Shown: positions 46,605-55,758 of the stretch, one piece after another | Layout: every line of letters begins with the position of its first letter | Numbering within the stretch: position 1 is the first letter of the stretch | From: JAAUQA01 sp036351435 | GTDB lineage: Bacteria; Pseudomonadota; Gammaproteobacteria; Competibacterales; Competibacteraceae | Assembly: GCA_036351435.1 (NCBI GenBank) | Contig: JAZBPA010000174.1 | Location: forward strand, 1 to 55,761 | Reading direction: 5' to 3' | DNA: 55,761 nucleotides | Notes under the pieces: generated by a model | Told to the model about the DNA's origin: nothing | What the model saw: only the letters and a program-made list of their open reading frames with translations | Databases searched by the model: none | Position numbers and translations under genes: made by a program

Positions 46605-46740
46605 AGACTCTCCTCAGTGGGTAAGGTGATTGGTATTAAGGGCATCGCGTAAAATGAGCTATATCATCACAGTCTAGCTTGCCGGGATACTGACTTACAT
46701 CAGCCAACGCGCTCAGCCAGAAAACAGCAAAGGGGCATTC

Positions 46741-47175
46741 ATGTCATCAACTCAACTAACCGACCACGATTGGTTAGCGTATCCCCGCGCTATGGCAGGT
46801 CCTATTTATGAGCATCTGGGTTTTTCGATCACGGACGGCGGTAAGGGTTGGCTTGAAATTACCCTAGCCATTACTCCTCAGCTGTTGAACAAAGACGGGG
46901 TATTGCATGGAGGGATGTGGACGCTGATTGCCGATGCCGCGATGGGCGGTGCTTGCCGCACCCGGTTGGATTCGAAATCGCGCGTGGTCACCAGCCAGAT
47001 GGATTTTCGCTGGTTACGCGCACTATCTGGTGATCACTTGCGCGGCGTCGGTCGGGTCCTCAGCCGTAGTCGTTCCGTGTGGCATTGCACTTGTGAACTG
47101 TATAACCCGCAAGACGTGCAGATCGGCTTTGGTAGTGGGAGCTTTATCGTGATGCCCTACTCGCCTCCGCTGTGA
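46741..47175 (+). CDS. PaaI-type hot-dog thioesterase
   Basis: A 144-residue acyl-CoA thioesterase-like protein of the PaaI/YdiI group. The family signature is NKDGVLHGGMWTLIADAAMGG, where the HGG-x(n)-D region forms the active site, followed by SRVVTSQMDFRWLR and a hot-dog C-terminal strand. It may hydrolyse aromatic or medium-chain acyl-CoA. It precedes the MCE operon by 157 bp. Confidence 0.88.
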   Translation: MSSTQLTDHDWLAYPRAMAGPIYEHLGFSITDGGKGWLEITLAITPQLLNKDGVLHGGMWTLIADAAMGGACRTRLDSKSRVVTSQMDFRWLRALSGDHLRGVGRVLSRSRSVWHCTCELYNPQDVQIGFGSGSFIVMPYSPPL

Positions 47176-47331
47176 GCGGGAGCAAGCACAGTGCTTGTTG
47201 CATTGCTACATCAAAGCGATTTCCTATACACTGCTTTTCCCCGCTAGAGTTTAAGCATATTCATTTGAAGTGCCAATTCTCCGTTGCTCCTATACTTACA
47301 CCTTCGCAGTAGTCGGTTCGGGCTCTAGTCG

Positions 47332-48147
47332 ATGACCCAATCAGAATACCTCTCGGAGAACCTTCTGGACCGCATTGGGCGACGCGCAATTGAGTTCGTC
47401 TTGCTGGCCCACGAACTCAGCGCCTTTGCGGTGATTTCGCTGAGTGTCATGCTGCGACGGGGGGATTCACCGCGCCGGGTAATGCGGCCCCTGATTCGCG
47501 CGCAAATCCACAATGCCGGGGTACGTCTGCTACCGATGGTCACCCTCATCGGAACAGCCCTCGGTCTTCTGGTCATCGCCCAAACCACAGTGCTGCTCAC
47601 TCGGTTGGGTGCCCAACAGTATGCGGGCCTGATCATGGTCACGGTGGTCGTGCGGGAGCTTGCGCCACTGCTCACAGCAATCCTCGTGCTTGCGCGCGCT
47701 GGGACCGCCATCGTCGTTGAACTCGGAACGTTGCGCGCCTTCGGCGAGGTATTGGCACTTGAGTCGCTCGGGATCGATCCGATCCACTATCTGGTGATGC
47801 CACGGATGATCGGCCTGGCGGTTGCGGTCTTCTGCCTCACCGTTTACCTTATCCTAACAGCACTGCTGAGTGGCTTCCTGTTTGGCTTTCTGCAGGGCGT
47901 TGTCCTCAAACCCGGTGACTACGTCGCTCAGCTTGGCGACGCACTGTTGTGGCAAGATTTTGCCCTGCTCGGCCTCAAGACGTTCGTTTTCGGTATAGTT
48001 ATCGCCGTCGTCACATGCTACCAGGGCCTAGCGCGTCCACTCGATATTGATCACGTCGCCGAAGTAACAGCACGCACGGTAGTCCAGAGCCTGACAACCT
48101 GCGTTATTCTTGATGCCTTCTTCATGGTCGGGTATATCTTCGTTTGA
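47332..48147 (+). CDS. MlaE-like ABC transporter permease
   Basis: A 271-residue integral membrane protein of the MlaE family, which together with an ATPase and an MCE protein moves phospholipids between membranes. About five membrane helices and the MlaE signature ARAGTAIVVELGTLRAFGE, LESLGIDPIHYLVMPR are present. First gene of the operon; start ATG 47332. No lipid specificity can be read from the sequence. Confidence 0.9.
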   Translation: MTQSEYLSENLLDRIGRRAIEFVLLAHELSAFAVISLSVMLRRGDSPRRVMRPLIRAQIHNAGVRLLPMVTLIGTALGLLVIAQTTVLLTRLGAQQYAGLIMVTVVVRELAPLLTAILVLARAGTAIVVELGTLRAFGEVLALESLGIDPIHYLVMPRMIGLAVAVFCLTVYLILTALLSGFLFGFLQGVVLKPGDYVAQLGDALLWQDFALLGLKTFVFGIVIAVVTCYQGLARPLDIDHVAEVTARTVVQSLTTCVILDAFFMVGYIFV

Positions 48148-48896
48148 CTGAGTCTGCGCATATCGAGTTAACAGGCGTTGAGGTAGCTCATGAGACTCAG
48201 CGAACCTCAGCTGTCCTTCATTCAGTCGATTGGGCCATCAAGCCAGGGGAACGCTGGGCAGTGAGCGGAAAACGGAGCAGCGGCAAGACCTCATTACTCT
48301 ATACCGGAGCCGGACTGATAGCACCGGTCACCGGCTCGCTTATGACCTTCGGGCAAGCGTATTGGCAAAGCAGCGAAGCTGAGAAGCTTAAGCTGGGACG
48401 GCGAATCGGTTTCGTATTCGACGAGGGTGGGCGGCTCTTCGCCCACATGAACATCCTTGAGAATCTGATTCTGCCGCTGCAATACCACACTGAATGTGAT
48501 CACTATACCGCTCGGCAACGCGCCCTAGAGTTGTTGGCGTGGGTCGAGCTTGAGGCGGCGGCCAGCTTGGCGCCAGCCCGCCTAGCCACGGCTCTGCGTC
48601 GCCGGGTCGCACTAGCCCGCGCGCTCACTCAGCCAGTCGAAGTGCTGTTTCTGGATGCACCGCTGGTCGGGCTACCACCCGAGGATGTGCAGTGGTGGCT
48701 CGAATTATTGTCTGGCTTGTCGAACCGTGAGGAAACTGATGGCGGTCCGGTGAGTATCGTCACCAGCTGTTTCAATTTATCCGCATGGCTCGATTGGGCC
48801 GACCACTTTGCCGTACTTCATGATGGTTACTTACAACCCGTCTCCGACTCCGAAGCTCAGGTCATGAGCGGGCCTCGGTCGGACAATAGGGCCTAA
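48144..48896 (+). CDS. MlaF-like ABC ATPase with lost catalytic motifs
   Basis: A 250-residue ABC ATPase homologous to MlaF by position and fold. Walker A is intact as GKRSSGKTS. Other key sites differ: the LSGGM signature is LATAL, the catalytic Glu after Walker B is Ala (VLFLDAPLVGL), the H-loop His is missing (IVTSCFNLSAW), and the Q-loop Gln is Asp (FVFDEGG). The frame is uninterrupted and flanking family residues are conserved, so this is not a frameshift. Start is TTG at 48144, overlapping the permease stop. Confidence 0.88.
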   Translation: MTESAHIELTGVEVAHETQRTSAVLHSVDWAIKPGERWAVSGKRSSGKTSLLYTGAGLIAPVTGSLMTFGQAYWQSSEAEKLKLGRRIGFVFDEGGRLFAHMNILENLILPLQYHTECDHYTARQRALELLAWVELEAAASLAPARLATALRRRVALARALTQPVEVLFLDAPLVGLPPEDVQWWLELLSGLSNREETDGGPVSIVTSCFNLSAWLDWADHFAVLHDGYLQPVSDSEAQVMSGPRSDNRA

Positions 48897-48901
48897 CAAC
48901 C

Positions 48902-49969
48902 GTGCCCCTCGGTGATTTGACGCCCCAGTTGCGTACCCGCTTATTCCGGATGGAGCGGTTTGTCGGCTTGTTCGTGGCCACCGCGGGCATACTGATGATG
49001 CTAGGCTTTCTCTACTACTTCTACCTCATGGCAGAACGCCGGGGTTGGTTTGTGCCCAGCTGTCCCTATTTCACGTTTGTAGAAAGCGCCAGCGGATTGA
49101 AAATAGGTGATCCTGTCTTGTTGATGGGCTTTAGCGTCGGCGAAATCACTCAAATTGAGGCGCAGCCGCCAGGCCATTACTACAATGTCTTCGTCGCATT
49201 CGAGGTACGCCAGCCTTACTATGGGTATATCTGGAGCGACTCGAAGGTGCGGATCATCTCTGGCGATCTGCTAGGGGGGCGTCGCTTAGAAGCGATTAAA
49301 GGTTTCGACGGCGAACCAACCGCCTATGAGAAAGAGGGCCGTGTGGATGAGATCCTAGTAGGTGGAGAGCGGGTTGCACTGGCAGAATCACCCAAGGGTG
49401 TATTCTTAGAACCGCTTGAAGAGCCAACCGTTGTCCAGCGTGCCGAAAAGCTCCTAGATGGTCTGGAGAAGCAGATTCCAGCCATTCTGGATCGGGTGGA
49501 AACGCAGCTCCCGGCAGTCCTTGAACAAGTGGCACAGCTACTCGTGAGCGCCGACTCACTATTGAACAACGTGGACGCCATTGCGGCGGATGCCCGACCG
49601 ATCCTCAAAAATATTGAACAGATCTCAATGCAACTGCGCGATCCCGACGGCTCGCTCGGTGAGTGGTTGTTACCCCAGGAACTGCGAGAGGAAATGAACA
49701 CTACGCTCACCACCCTCAAAGGCAACCTCAAGACCCTAAATATGAGTCTTTCGAATGTTGCTGCCATGACCGGAAGCCTGCGCAAGCAAGTCGAATCGAA
49801 CGACCACATACTCGATGAGATTTCGAACTTGGTCATTGAAACTGACGATCTTGTAGAGGGCTTGAAGCGAATCTGGCTGATCCGCGGCGCCTTCGAGGCA
49901 CCAACACCAGGGATACCGGAGGCGCTTGACGCACCACTGCTGGCACCGCCTGAGAGGAAGAAGCCATGA
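48902..49969 (+). CDS. MCE-domain protein (MlaD-like)
   Basis: A 355-residue protein with one N-terminal membrane segment (about 20-45) and a periplasmic MCE domain starting about residue 55: ASGLKIGDPVLLMGFSVGEI, and SDSKVRIISGDLLGGRRLEAI. After the MCE domain a long helical region (about 165-330) replaces the short tail of MlaD. MCE proteins form hexameric pores in lipid transport. GTG start at 48902, 5 bp after the ATPase stop. Confidence 0.9.
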   Translation: MPLGDLTPQLRTRLFRMERFVGLFVATAGILMMLGFLYYFYLMAERRGWFVPSCPYFTFVESASGLKIGDPVLLMGFSVGEITQIEAQPPGHYYNVFVAFEVRQPYYGYIWSDSKVRIISGDLLGGRRLEAIKGFDGEPTAYEKEGRVDEILVGGERVALAESPKGVFLEPLEEPTVVQRAEKLLDGLEKQIPAILDRVETQLPAVLEQVAQLLVSADSLLNNVDAIAADARPILKNIEQISMQLRDPDGSLGEWLLPQELREEMNTTLTTLKGNLKTLNMSLSNVAAMTGSLRKQVESNDHILDEISNLVIETDDLVEGLKRIWLIRGAFEAPTPGIPEALDAPLLAPPERKKP

Positions 49970-50817
49970 TCCGGGGCACAGTGCTAGCCTGTGTCAGTGC
50001 CCTGCTGCTAGCGTGCGCTGCCTCACCACCGCCGACCAGTCAACTGCGATCCCAGGCGCTGGCAGCCGCTGAAACTGGGAGTAAGCGCCTCACGAGCCGT
50101 CACTTTGCAGCCGCAGCCGGTGCTTTCGAGCAAGCGGCGCGGATTTACGCAGCCATCGACGATCCCCCGGCGGCAGCGACCGCACTCCGGAATCAGGCTG
50201 AGGCGCTACGGCGGGCCGGCGATCTAGACGCTGCTACTGCCGGCTTCGAGCGTGCACTCATCATCGACCGCCGCCAGCAGAACCCAGCCGGACAGGCTCG
50301 CGACCTCGCAGGTCTAGCCCGAACCTCCAGTGCCCGCGGTGAGATAGAAGATGCAATCCAGCAAGCCGAACAAGCCTTGCTGCTAGTCTCGGACTCGGAG
50401 GCATTAAGCGCATCACTGCAAATCGATCTAGCAGTTTATCTACTGGTCCGTGGTGACTCTAACGACCAAGAGCGCATTATCATACTACTGACCTCAGCCG
50501 CTGAACGTGCTGCGGCCCAAGGTAACCCTCGCGCCGTAGCGACCGCACAGCTACATAGGGGGCGAGCGTACCGGGTATTCGGGTCGCTGGAACTCGCCGA
50601 GGAGCCGCTTCGCTCAGCACTTTCGGTATTTCGAGTGCTCGACGATCCGGAAGGTATCGCACGTACTCATGAGGAATTGGGCCGTCTGCTAATTGCAAGC
50701 AACCAACCCGAAGCGGCACAGCGCCACCTAGAGCAAGCTAGGCAAGGCTATGAGTTCCTCGGTGATAAAGCAGCGCTGGCGCAACTCGACGAACTAATCG
50801 TCGCAGAACGCGACTGA
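49966..50817 (+). CDS. TPR-like lipoprotein
   Basis: A 283-residue lipoprotein: signal with lipobox LLLAC, lipidated Cys17 followed by Ala, so outer-membrane sorting is likely. The rest is tetratricopeptide-like helical repeats (about residues 35-275), for example AAGAFEQAARIYAAIDDPPA, AATAGFERALIIDRRQQNPA and AEEPLRSALSVFRVLDDPEG. It overlaps the MCE gene by 4 bp. A role as the outer-membrane partner of the MCE system is inference. Confidence 0.85.
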   Translation: MIRGTVLACVSALLLACAASPPPTSQLRSQALAAAETGSKRLTSRHFAAAAGAFEQAARIYAAIDDPPAAATALRNQAEALRRAGDLDAATAGFERALIIDRRQQNPAGQARDLAGLARTSSARGEIEDAIQQAEQALLLVSDSEALSASLQIDLAVYLLVRGDSNDQERIIILLTSAAERAAAQGNPRAVATAQLHRGRAYRVFGSLELAEEPLRSALSVFRVLDDPEGIARTHEELGRLLIASNQPEAAQRHLEQARQGYEFLGDKAALAQLDELIVAERD

Positions 50818-50843
50818 GATCGCTCGGGAGCCCGCAAAGCATA

Positions 50844-53357
50844 ATGGAACGAATCCGGCTTGATGGCATGTTCTTCAGTGAGGGAGACCGTAGATTCTGG
50901 TTACGTGGCGTCTCGTATGGTCCCTTCCGCGCAACCGAGGCCGGCGAGTTTCTGCCTGAAAATACGGTGGTCACACGTGACCTTGCCCTGATACGTGAAC
51001 TCGGAGCCAATACCCTACGACTCTACCATCCGCCTCCGCCGTGGTTCATTGATCTAACAGCCGCTGCCGGACTCCGGTTGCTCGTCGGGCTGCCTTGGGC
51101 GCAGCACATCCGTTTCCTTGATGGATCACAAATACAGGACAACATCCGGCAGTCAGTACGGCGGGCGGCGCAAAACCTCCGCGATGCACCCACCGTACTC
51201 GGACTGCTGATCGGTAATGAAATTTCTCCGCAGATCTTGCGTTGGTATGGCCCACAGCGGGTGAAGCGCTTTCTTGCGGAACTGGCCGACGAGACGCGGC
51301 AAGCAGCTCCAGAAACGCTGGTCTCTTATGGTAACTTCCCGATGACGGAATACTTGGAGCTCGATTTTCTGGATTTCGTCTCTTTCAATGTCTATTTGCA
51401 CGACAATGCAGCACTCAGTAACTATCTAGCCAGACTCCAAAACCTGGCTAATTTCAAACCGCTGGTACTCTCAGAATTTGGCGCCGACTCGCTACGAGAA
51501 AGCGAACCAGAACAGGCTCGCATCGTGGGCGACGCTGCTGACGTAACGGCACAGTTGGGTCTGGCTGGTGCAGTAGCCTTTGCTTTCACCGATGAATGGC
51601 ACACCGGTGGTCACGATATCCAAGATTGGTGCTTTGGGGTGGTAACCCTTGAGCGGCAACCAAAGCCCGCATTCCAGGCGTTGCAACGCGTCTTCCAAGC
51701 GCCCTATCCGCCGTTTCTGGAGCCAACGCCACGTGCCTCTGTGGTGATCTGTGCCTACAATGCTGAGGCCACCTTGCATAGCTGTCTCGAATCGCTACGC
51801 AAGCTCCGCTACCCGAACTACGAAGTCCTGGTTATCAACGACGGCTCGACCGATGGTACCCAAGCTATTGCCCAGCTTTTCCCTGAATTTCGGCTGATAT
51901 CCCACGAGAACCGCGGTCTATCAGCAGCCCGCAACACCGGCACCTTGGCAGCCACGAGCAAAATTGTCGCCTTTACCGATGCGGATTGCGAAGTCGATCC
52001 AGACTGGCTCACTTTTCTGGTTCGGCGTCTCCTGTCCGAGGATTTCGCAGCCGTAGGCGGGCCGAATCTACCGCCGCGAGAGGAGCACTGGGTGCCTGAA
52101 GTCGTGGCTCGCTCGCCGGGCGGACCCACTCATGTGCTGTTGACCGACCATGAAGCTGAGCATATTCCGGGTTGTAACATGGCATTCTGGCGCAGCGCGC
52201 TCGTCGAAGTGGGGCACTTCGATCCGACCTTCCGCACAGCAGGCGACGATGTGGACATCTGCTGGCGCCTCCAGGACAGCGGTTACCGGATCGGCTTCGC
52301 CGCCGCTGCTTTGGTCTGGCACCGGCGGCGCAGCACCGTATCCGCGTATCTAACTCAGCAGCGCGGCTACGGCCATGCTGAAGGTCTTCTTGCATTCAAA
52401 CACCCTCGGCGGTTCAATTCCAACGGCCAATCTCGCTGGCTCGGGCGGATCTACACCGGTAGTTGGGCAACCGGCTTCATACAGAAGTCAGTGATCTACG
52501 GGGGGCCATTTGGAAATGGCCTTTTCCAGACGCTCTACGAACCGCCTGACCCAGCACTCCGCCACCTGCCGGGAACGCTTGAGTGGAATGCACTGGCATT
52601 ACTGCTGCTGGTCTTGGCGGGTGTTACGCAACTGTTCGGTGGCTCATTTGCTGAGCTCGGCTGGTTAGGTGCCGGACTCGCCGTTGGATCAGTGACCTGG
52701 GCCATTTTGCTGTCTTTTGTCCCGGACATCCGCGATATCCCTGCACCCCCTTGGAAGGTGCGACCATTGATCGCCACCCTCACGTACTTAGGACCGCTGC
52801 TACGTGCGATTGAGCGCTACCGTACGCGGGTGGCCGGATTACGGCGGGCCGCCCGCTTCCCCATGCTGGATACCGGTCAACCCTCACCATTGGCCTGGTA
52901 CCGCCGTGCCTTTGAGTTGTCCTTTTGGAACGAAACATCAATCGAGAAAGAAACCTGTATCAGCACCCTGATCGACTACCTGCGTTTGCGGCAGTACATC
53001 ATCGTGCTCGACGACGGCTGGCAACCCTGGGATTTTTTAGTCAAAAGCGGCATCTGGGCTCGTGCTGAGGTTAAACTTCTGGTGCAAAATCACGGAGAGC
53101 GGCGACGCCAACTCGACATCGGAGTACGAGTACGGAGAACCGGTCTAGCCCAGCTTTTGACCACTGGCATGCTGTTAGTAACCGGTTCCGCTGCGTTCGG
53201 CGGGCTTTCCGGTATCGCTGCCATTTTTGCGGGCTTGCTTGCTTGCAGCGAAGGATTCGTGATCCGACAGCGACACCAACTTGCACGCACGCTTTACCAC
53301 GCCACCGAGAACGCGACGCGCTCCCTTCCACTTAGGCCACACCGTTCCGGCCCATGA
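50844..53357 (+). CDS. Glycoside hydrolase-like / family 2 glycosyltransferase fusion
   Basis: An 837-residue protein. Residues 1-285 form a TIM-barrel glycoside hydrolase or transglycosidase-like domain (WLRGVSYGPFRAT, LRLYHPPPP), with an acid/base Glu126 in LIGNEIS and nucleophile Glu211 in LSEFGAD. Residues about 297-540 form a GT2 domain: VVICAYNAEATL, VINDGSTDGTQ, FTDADCEVDPDW, and GDDVDICWRLQD with QQRGYGHAEG. The C-terminal part has two hydrophobic stretches near 580-630 and two near 770-815. It probably synthesises and processes a beta-glucan or glycolipid at the inner membrane. It ends overlapping the ABC exporter start. Confidence 0.85.
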   Translation: MERIRLDGMFFSEGDRRFWLRGVSYGPFRATEAGEFLPENTVVTRDLALIRELGANTLRLYHPPPPWFIDLTAAAGLRLLVGLPWAQHIRFLDGSQIQDNIRQSVRRAAQNLRDAPTVLGLLIGNEISPQILRWYGPQRVKRFLAELADETRQAAPETLVSYGNFPMTEYLELDFLDFVSFNVYLHDNAALSNYLARLQNLANFKPLVLSEFGADSLRESEPEQARIVGDAADVTAQLGLAGAVAFAFTDEWHTGGHDIQDWCFGVVTLERQPKPAFQALQRVFQAPYPPFLEPTPRASVVICAYNAEATLHSCLESLRKLRYPNYEVLVINDGSTDGTQAIAQLFPEFRLISHENRGLSAARNTGTLAATSKIVAFTDADCEVDPDWLTFLVRRLLSEDFAAVGGPNLPPREEHWVPEVVARSPGGPTHVLLTDHEAEHIPGCNMAFWRSALVEVGHFDPTFRTAGDDVDICWRLQDSGYRIGFAAAALVWHRRRSTVSAYLTQQRGYGHAEGLLAFKHPRRFNSNGQSRWLGRIYTGSWATGFIQKSVIYGGPFGNGLFQTLYEPPDPALRHLPGTLEWNALALLLLVLAGVTQLFGGSFAELGWLGAGLAVGSVTWAILLSFVPDIRDIPAPPWKVRPLIATLTYLGPLLRAIERYRTRVAGLRRAARFPMLDTGQPSPLAWYRRAFELSFWNETSIEKETCISTLIDYLRLRQYIIVLDDGWQPWDFLVKSGIWARAEVKLLVQNHGERRRQLDIGVRVRRTGLAQLLTTGMLLVTGSAAFGGLSGIAAIFAGLLACSEGFVIRQRHQLARTLYHATENATRSLPLRPHRSGP

Positions 53358-55123
53358 GCCCCATCCACCGGCTGCTTCGCTACCTCCGTCCGCATCGTGC
53401 CGGATTTAGCCTAGCGCTTGTCTTCGTCGGCCTGCAGACTGCATTCGAGGTCGCCAAGCCGTGGCCGTTAAAAATTATCGTTGACCACGTGCTCGGAGCC
53501 GAAACACTCGAAAACTCTTGGCTTGGCTCAGTTGATAAGTCGCAGCTCCTGCTCATCGCCTGCGTTGCTGTCGTGTTGATCCAGGTAATTCTCTCGGCCA
53601 TCGCCCTACTCCAGAATGCCCTCACCGTCGGCATCGGCCAGCGCATGGTCAGCGCCCTACGTGCCGACATGCTCACCCATCTTTACGGCCAGTCGCTGGG
53701 CTTCTTCGGCAATAGGCCGGGTACGGACCTCGCTTATCGCGTCACCTTCGATACCTATGCAGCCCAATCCCTCGCGATCAACGGCTTTCTGCCCCTGCTG
53801 AGCGCGGCTGTTCTGATTCTGGTCATGGGATTTGTGATGCTACAGATGAATCTTATGCTCGCGACGATCTTCTTCGCAGTCGGGCCGCTGCTTTTCCTGG
53901 TTACACGGCTTATCTCAAGACGCATTGCTAGAATCGCCACAGAGATGAGCGAGCGGGAAAGTCATCTACTTGAGGAAACCCAGCGCGACGTCGACGCGAT
54001 TCAGATCGTAAAGGCTTTCACCGCCGAGTCCGACGAACGGGCTCAAGTGATGCGTGCATCCGCCCGGGCACTTGCATCGGCGTTCCGGCTCTACTTCGTA
54101 CAAACCGGATATGCCGGCGCTGTGAGCGTTTTGCTGGCATTGGGAACGGCAAGCGTCCTATACGCCGGTGGCTTGCTCGCACTCGCCGGAACGGTGTCCG
54201 TCGGCGATTTACTCGTTTTCGTAAGCTACCTCACAGCGCTCTATGTGCCTGTTGAATCGGTTTCCCGCGCGCTCAGCGTCATGCATGAATCGTCTGCGGG
54301 TGCCCGCCGGGTGGTTGAAGTGCTCGACAGCGAGCCTGAAGTGCGCGATATGCTCCGCGCCCGGGACCTACATAACGTGGTAGGCAAGCTGCGCTTCGAT
54401 AAGGTCTCGTTTGCCTATCCCAGTCATCCTGACTCGTTAGCACTCAAGGAGATCTCCTTTGAGGCGGAACCGGGTTCGTTGGTGGCGTTGGTGGGACCGT
54501 CCGGTGCGGGAAAAAGCACCTTGGTCAGCCTGATTCCACGCTTTTTCGATCCGACTGCCGGACGGGTGTTCCTCGACGGCACTAACCTACGCAGGATTCG
54601 GCTCCAGAGCCTCCGCAGCCAGATCGGATTCGTGCCGCAAGCACCGCTGCTCTTCCCATTAAGCTTGGCCGACAACATCCGTTACGGACGACCTGAGGCC
54701 AGCGACGAAGATGTGCGACGTGCCGCCGAGCTAGCTGGCGTTACAGACTTCGCCGAGCGCCTGTCGAATGGCTTTGAAACCATCGTGGGTGCCAACGGCC
54801 AGGCCCTCTCCCAAGGACAGTTACAACGCGTTACCATCGCCCGGGCGCTGGTGCGTAACCCACGCATTCTGATTCTTGACGAGCCGACCTCAGCACTTGA
54901 TGGAGAAACCGAGGCTCTAGTCGTGGCAGGCATTGAGCGCGCCCGAGCGGGCCGAACAACTTTGGTGATTGCCCACCGACTATCCACGGTCAAACGCGCC
55001 GATCATCTCCTGGTACTCGACCAAGGACATCTAGTGGAACACGGTACGTTTGAATCGCTGCGAGATGCAGGTGGGCTCTTCGCGCGACTCCACCGACACA
55101 TGCTGTTCGACGCGGAGACCTAG
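53354..55123 (+). CDS. ABC transporter, fused membrane and ATPase domains (MsbA/NdvA type)
   Basis: A 589-residue half-transporter: six membrane helices (about 15-310) and an ATPase domain with intact motifs, Walker A GPSGAGKSTL, signature ALSQGQLQRV, Walker B ILILDEPTSALDGE and H-loop IAHRLST. Such exporters move lipids, glycolipids or oligosaccharides (for example MsbA, or NdvA for cyclic glucan). It overlaps the glycosyltransferase gene by 4 bp and is the last gene of the operon. Confidence 0.93.
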   Translation: MSPIHRLLRYLRPHRAGFSLALVFVGLQTAFEVAKPWPLKIIVDHVLGAETLENSWLGSVDKSQLLLIACVAVVLIQVILSAIALLQNALTVGIGQRMVSALRADMLTHLYGQSLGFFGNRPGTDLAYRVTFDTYAAQSLAINGFLPLLSAAVLILVMGFVMLQMNLMLATIFFAVGPLLFLVTRLISRRIARIATEMSERESHLLEETQRDVDAIQIVKAFTAESDERAQVMRASARALASAFRLYFVQTGYAGAVSVLLALGTASVLYAGGLLALAGTVSVGDLLVFVSYLTALYVPVESVSRALSVMHESSAGARRVVEVLDSEPEVRDMLRARDLHNVVGKLRFDKVSFAYPSHPDSLALKEISFEAEPGSLVALVGPSGAGKSTLVSLIPRFFDPTAGRVFLDGTNLRRIRLQSLRSQIGFVPQAPLLFPLSLADNIRYGRPEASDEDVRRAAELAGVTDFAERLSNGFETIVGANGQALSQGQLQRVTIARALVRNPRILILDEPTSALDGETEALVVAGIERARAGRTTLVIAHRLSTVKRADHLLVLDQGHLVEHGTFESLRDAGGLFARLHRHMLFDAET

Positions 55124-55434
55124 CCAATCCCCACCTCCTTCGGACATTGCTTTAAAGACTGACCCACACTCAGGGATTGCGTCGCTCGTGACAGAGGTGT
55201 CGACGGCCTGGACGACCGTCGTCAAGCCTACAAGGAGGTATTCACGGCGTCCTCTGGCACGAGTTGCGTAAGCCCTGTTGTGATGTTCACGACTAACCTT
55301 ACTCGCAAGTCGGTTTTCCAACATAAATAAATCATGAATATCGCATTGATCAGTAAGGAAAAACGCCGCCTCCAGACTGGTATGGCAATTGCTAAACCAA
55401 TAATCATATCCACACCAGTTTGGAGAAATTACTC
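55124..55434. other. Intergenic region before the IscA-like gene
   Basis: No supported gene. From about 55175 to 55330 one plus-strand frame stays open for about 50 codons after a stop, without a start codon, ending at TAA near 55329; it may be a gene remnant but I do not recognise it. A 34-codon open frame (55334-55438) ends overlapping the next start. The promoter of the IscA-like gene must lie here. Confidence 0.35.
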
Positions 55435-55758
55435 ATGATTACCCTGACCGATACCGCTTCTCAGGCGGTTCAACGCTTTATCGAGCGTTCCGAAGTACCC
55501 ATTGCCGGATTACGCATTCTGATTAGCGGCGGCGGTTGTTCCGGCCTGCAGTACGGATTGCGCTTGGAAGAGAACGTTGGCAGCGATGACAACATTATCG
55601 ATTGCGGTTCCGTCAAGGTGTTGCTCGACCCCATGAGCGTGGGCTTGTTGGAGGGCGTGAAAGTGGACTTTGTGGAAACCATCGAAGGTTCCGGATTCCA
55701 GTTCCAAAATCCCAATGCCGCATCAACCTGCGCCTGCGGACAATCTTTCTCAGCCTGA
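55435..55758 (+). CDS. HesB/IscA-family iron-sulfur carrier
   Basis: A 107-residue A-type carrier that delivers iron-sulfur clusters to apo-proteins. It has the three conserved Cys: one in GGGCSGLQYGL and two in CACGQSF near the C-terminus. GGAG lies 9 nt before ATG 55435; a TTG start at 55420 is less likely. No isc or suf genes are nearby. Nif-type IscA or ErpA are alternatives. Confidence 0.9.
   Translation: MITLTDTASQAVQRFIERSEVPIAGLRILISGGGCSGLQYGLRLEENVGSDDNIIDCGSVKVLLDPMSVGLLEGVKVDFVETIEGSGFQFQNPNAASTCACGQSFSA

Noticed and set aside
48144..48896. Frameshift as the cause of the degenerate ATPase motifs
   Set aside because: The frame is continuous and family-type residues flank every altered motif.
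55334..55438. 34-codon open frame overlapping the IscA-like start
   Set aside because: Too short, no ribosome site and no similarity; could be a leader peptide but nothing supports it.
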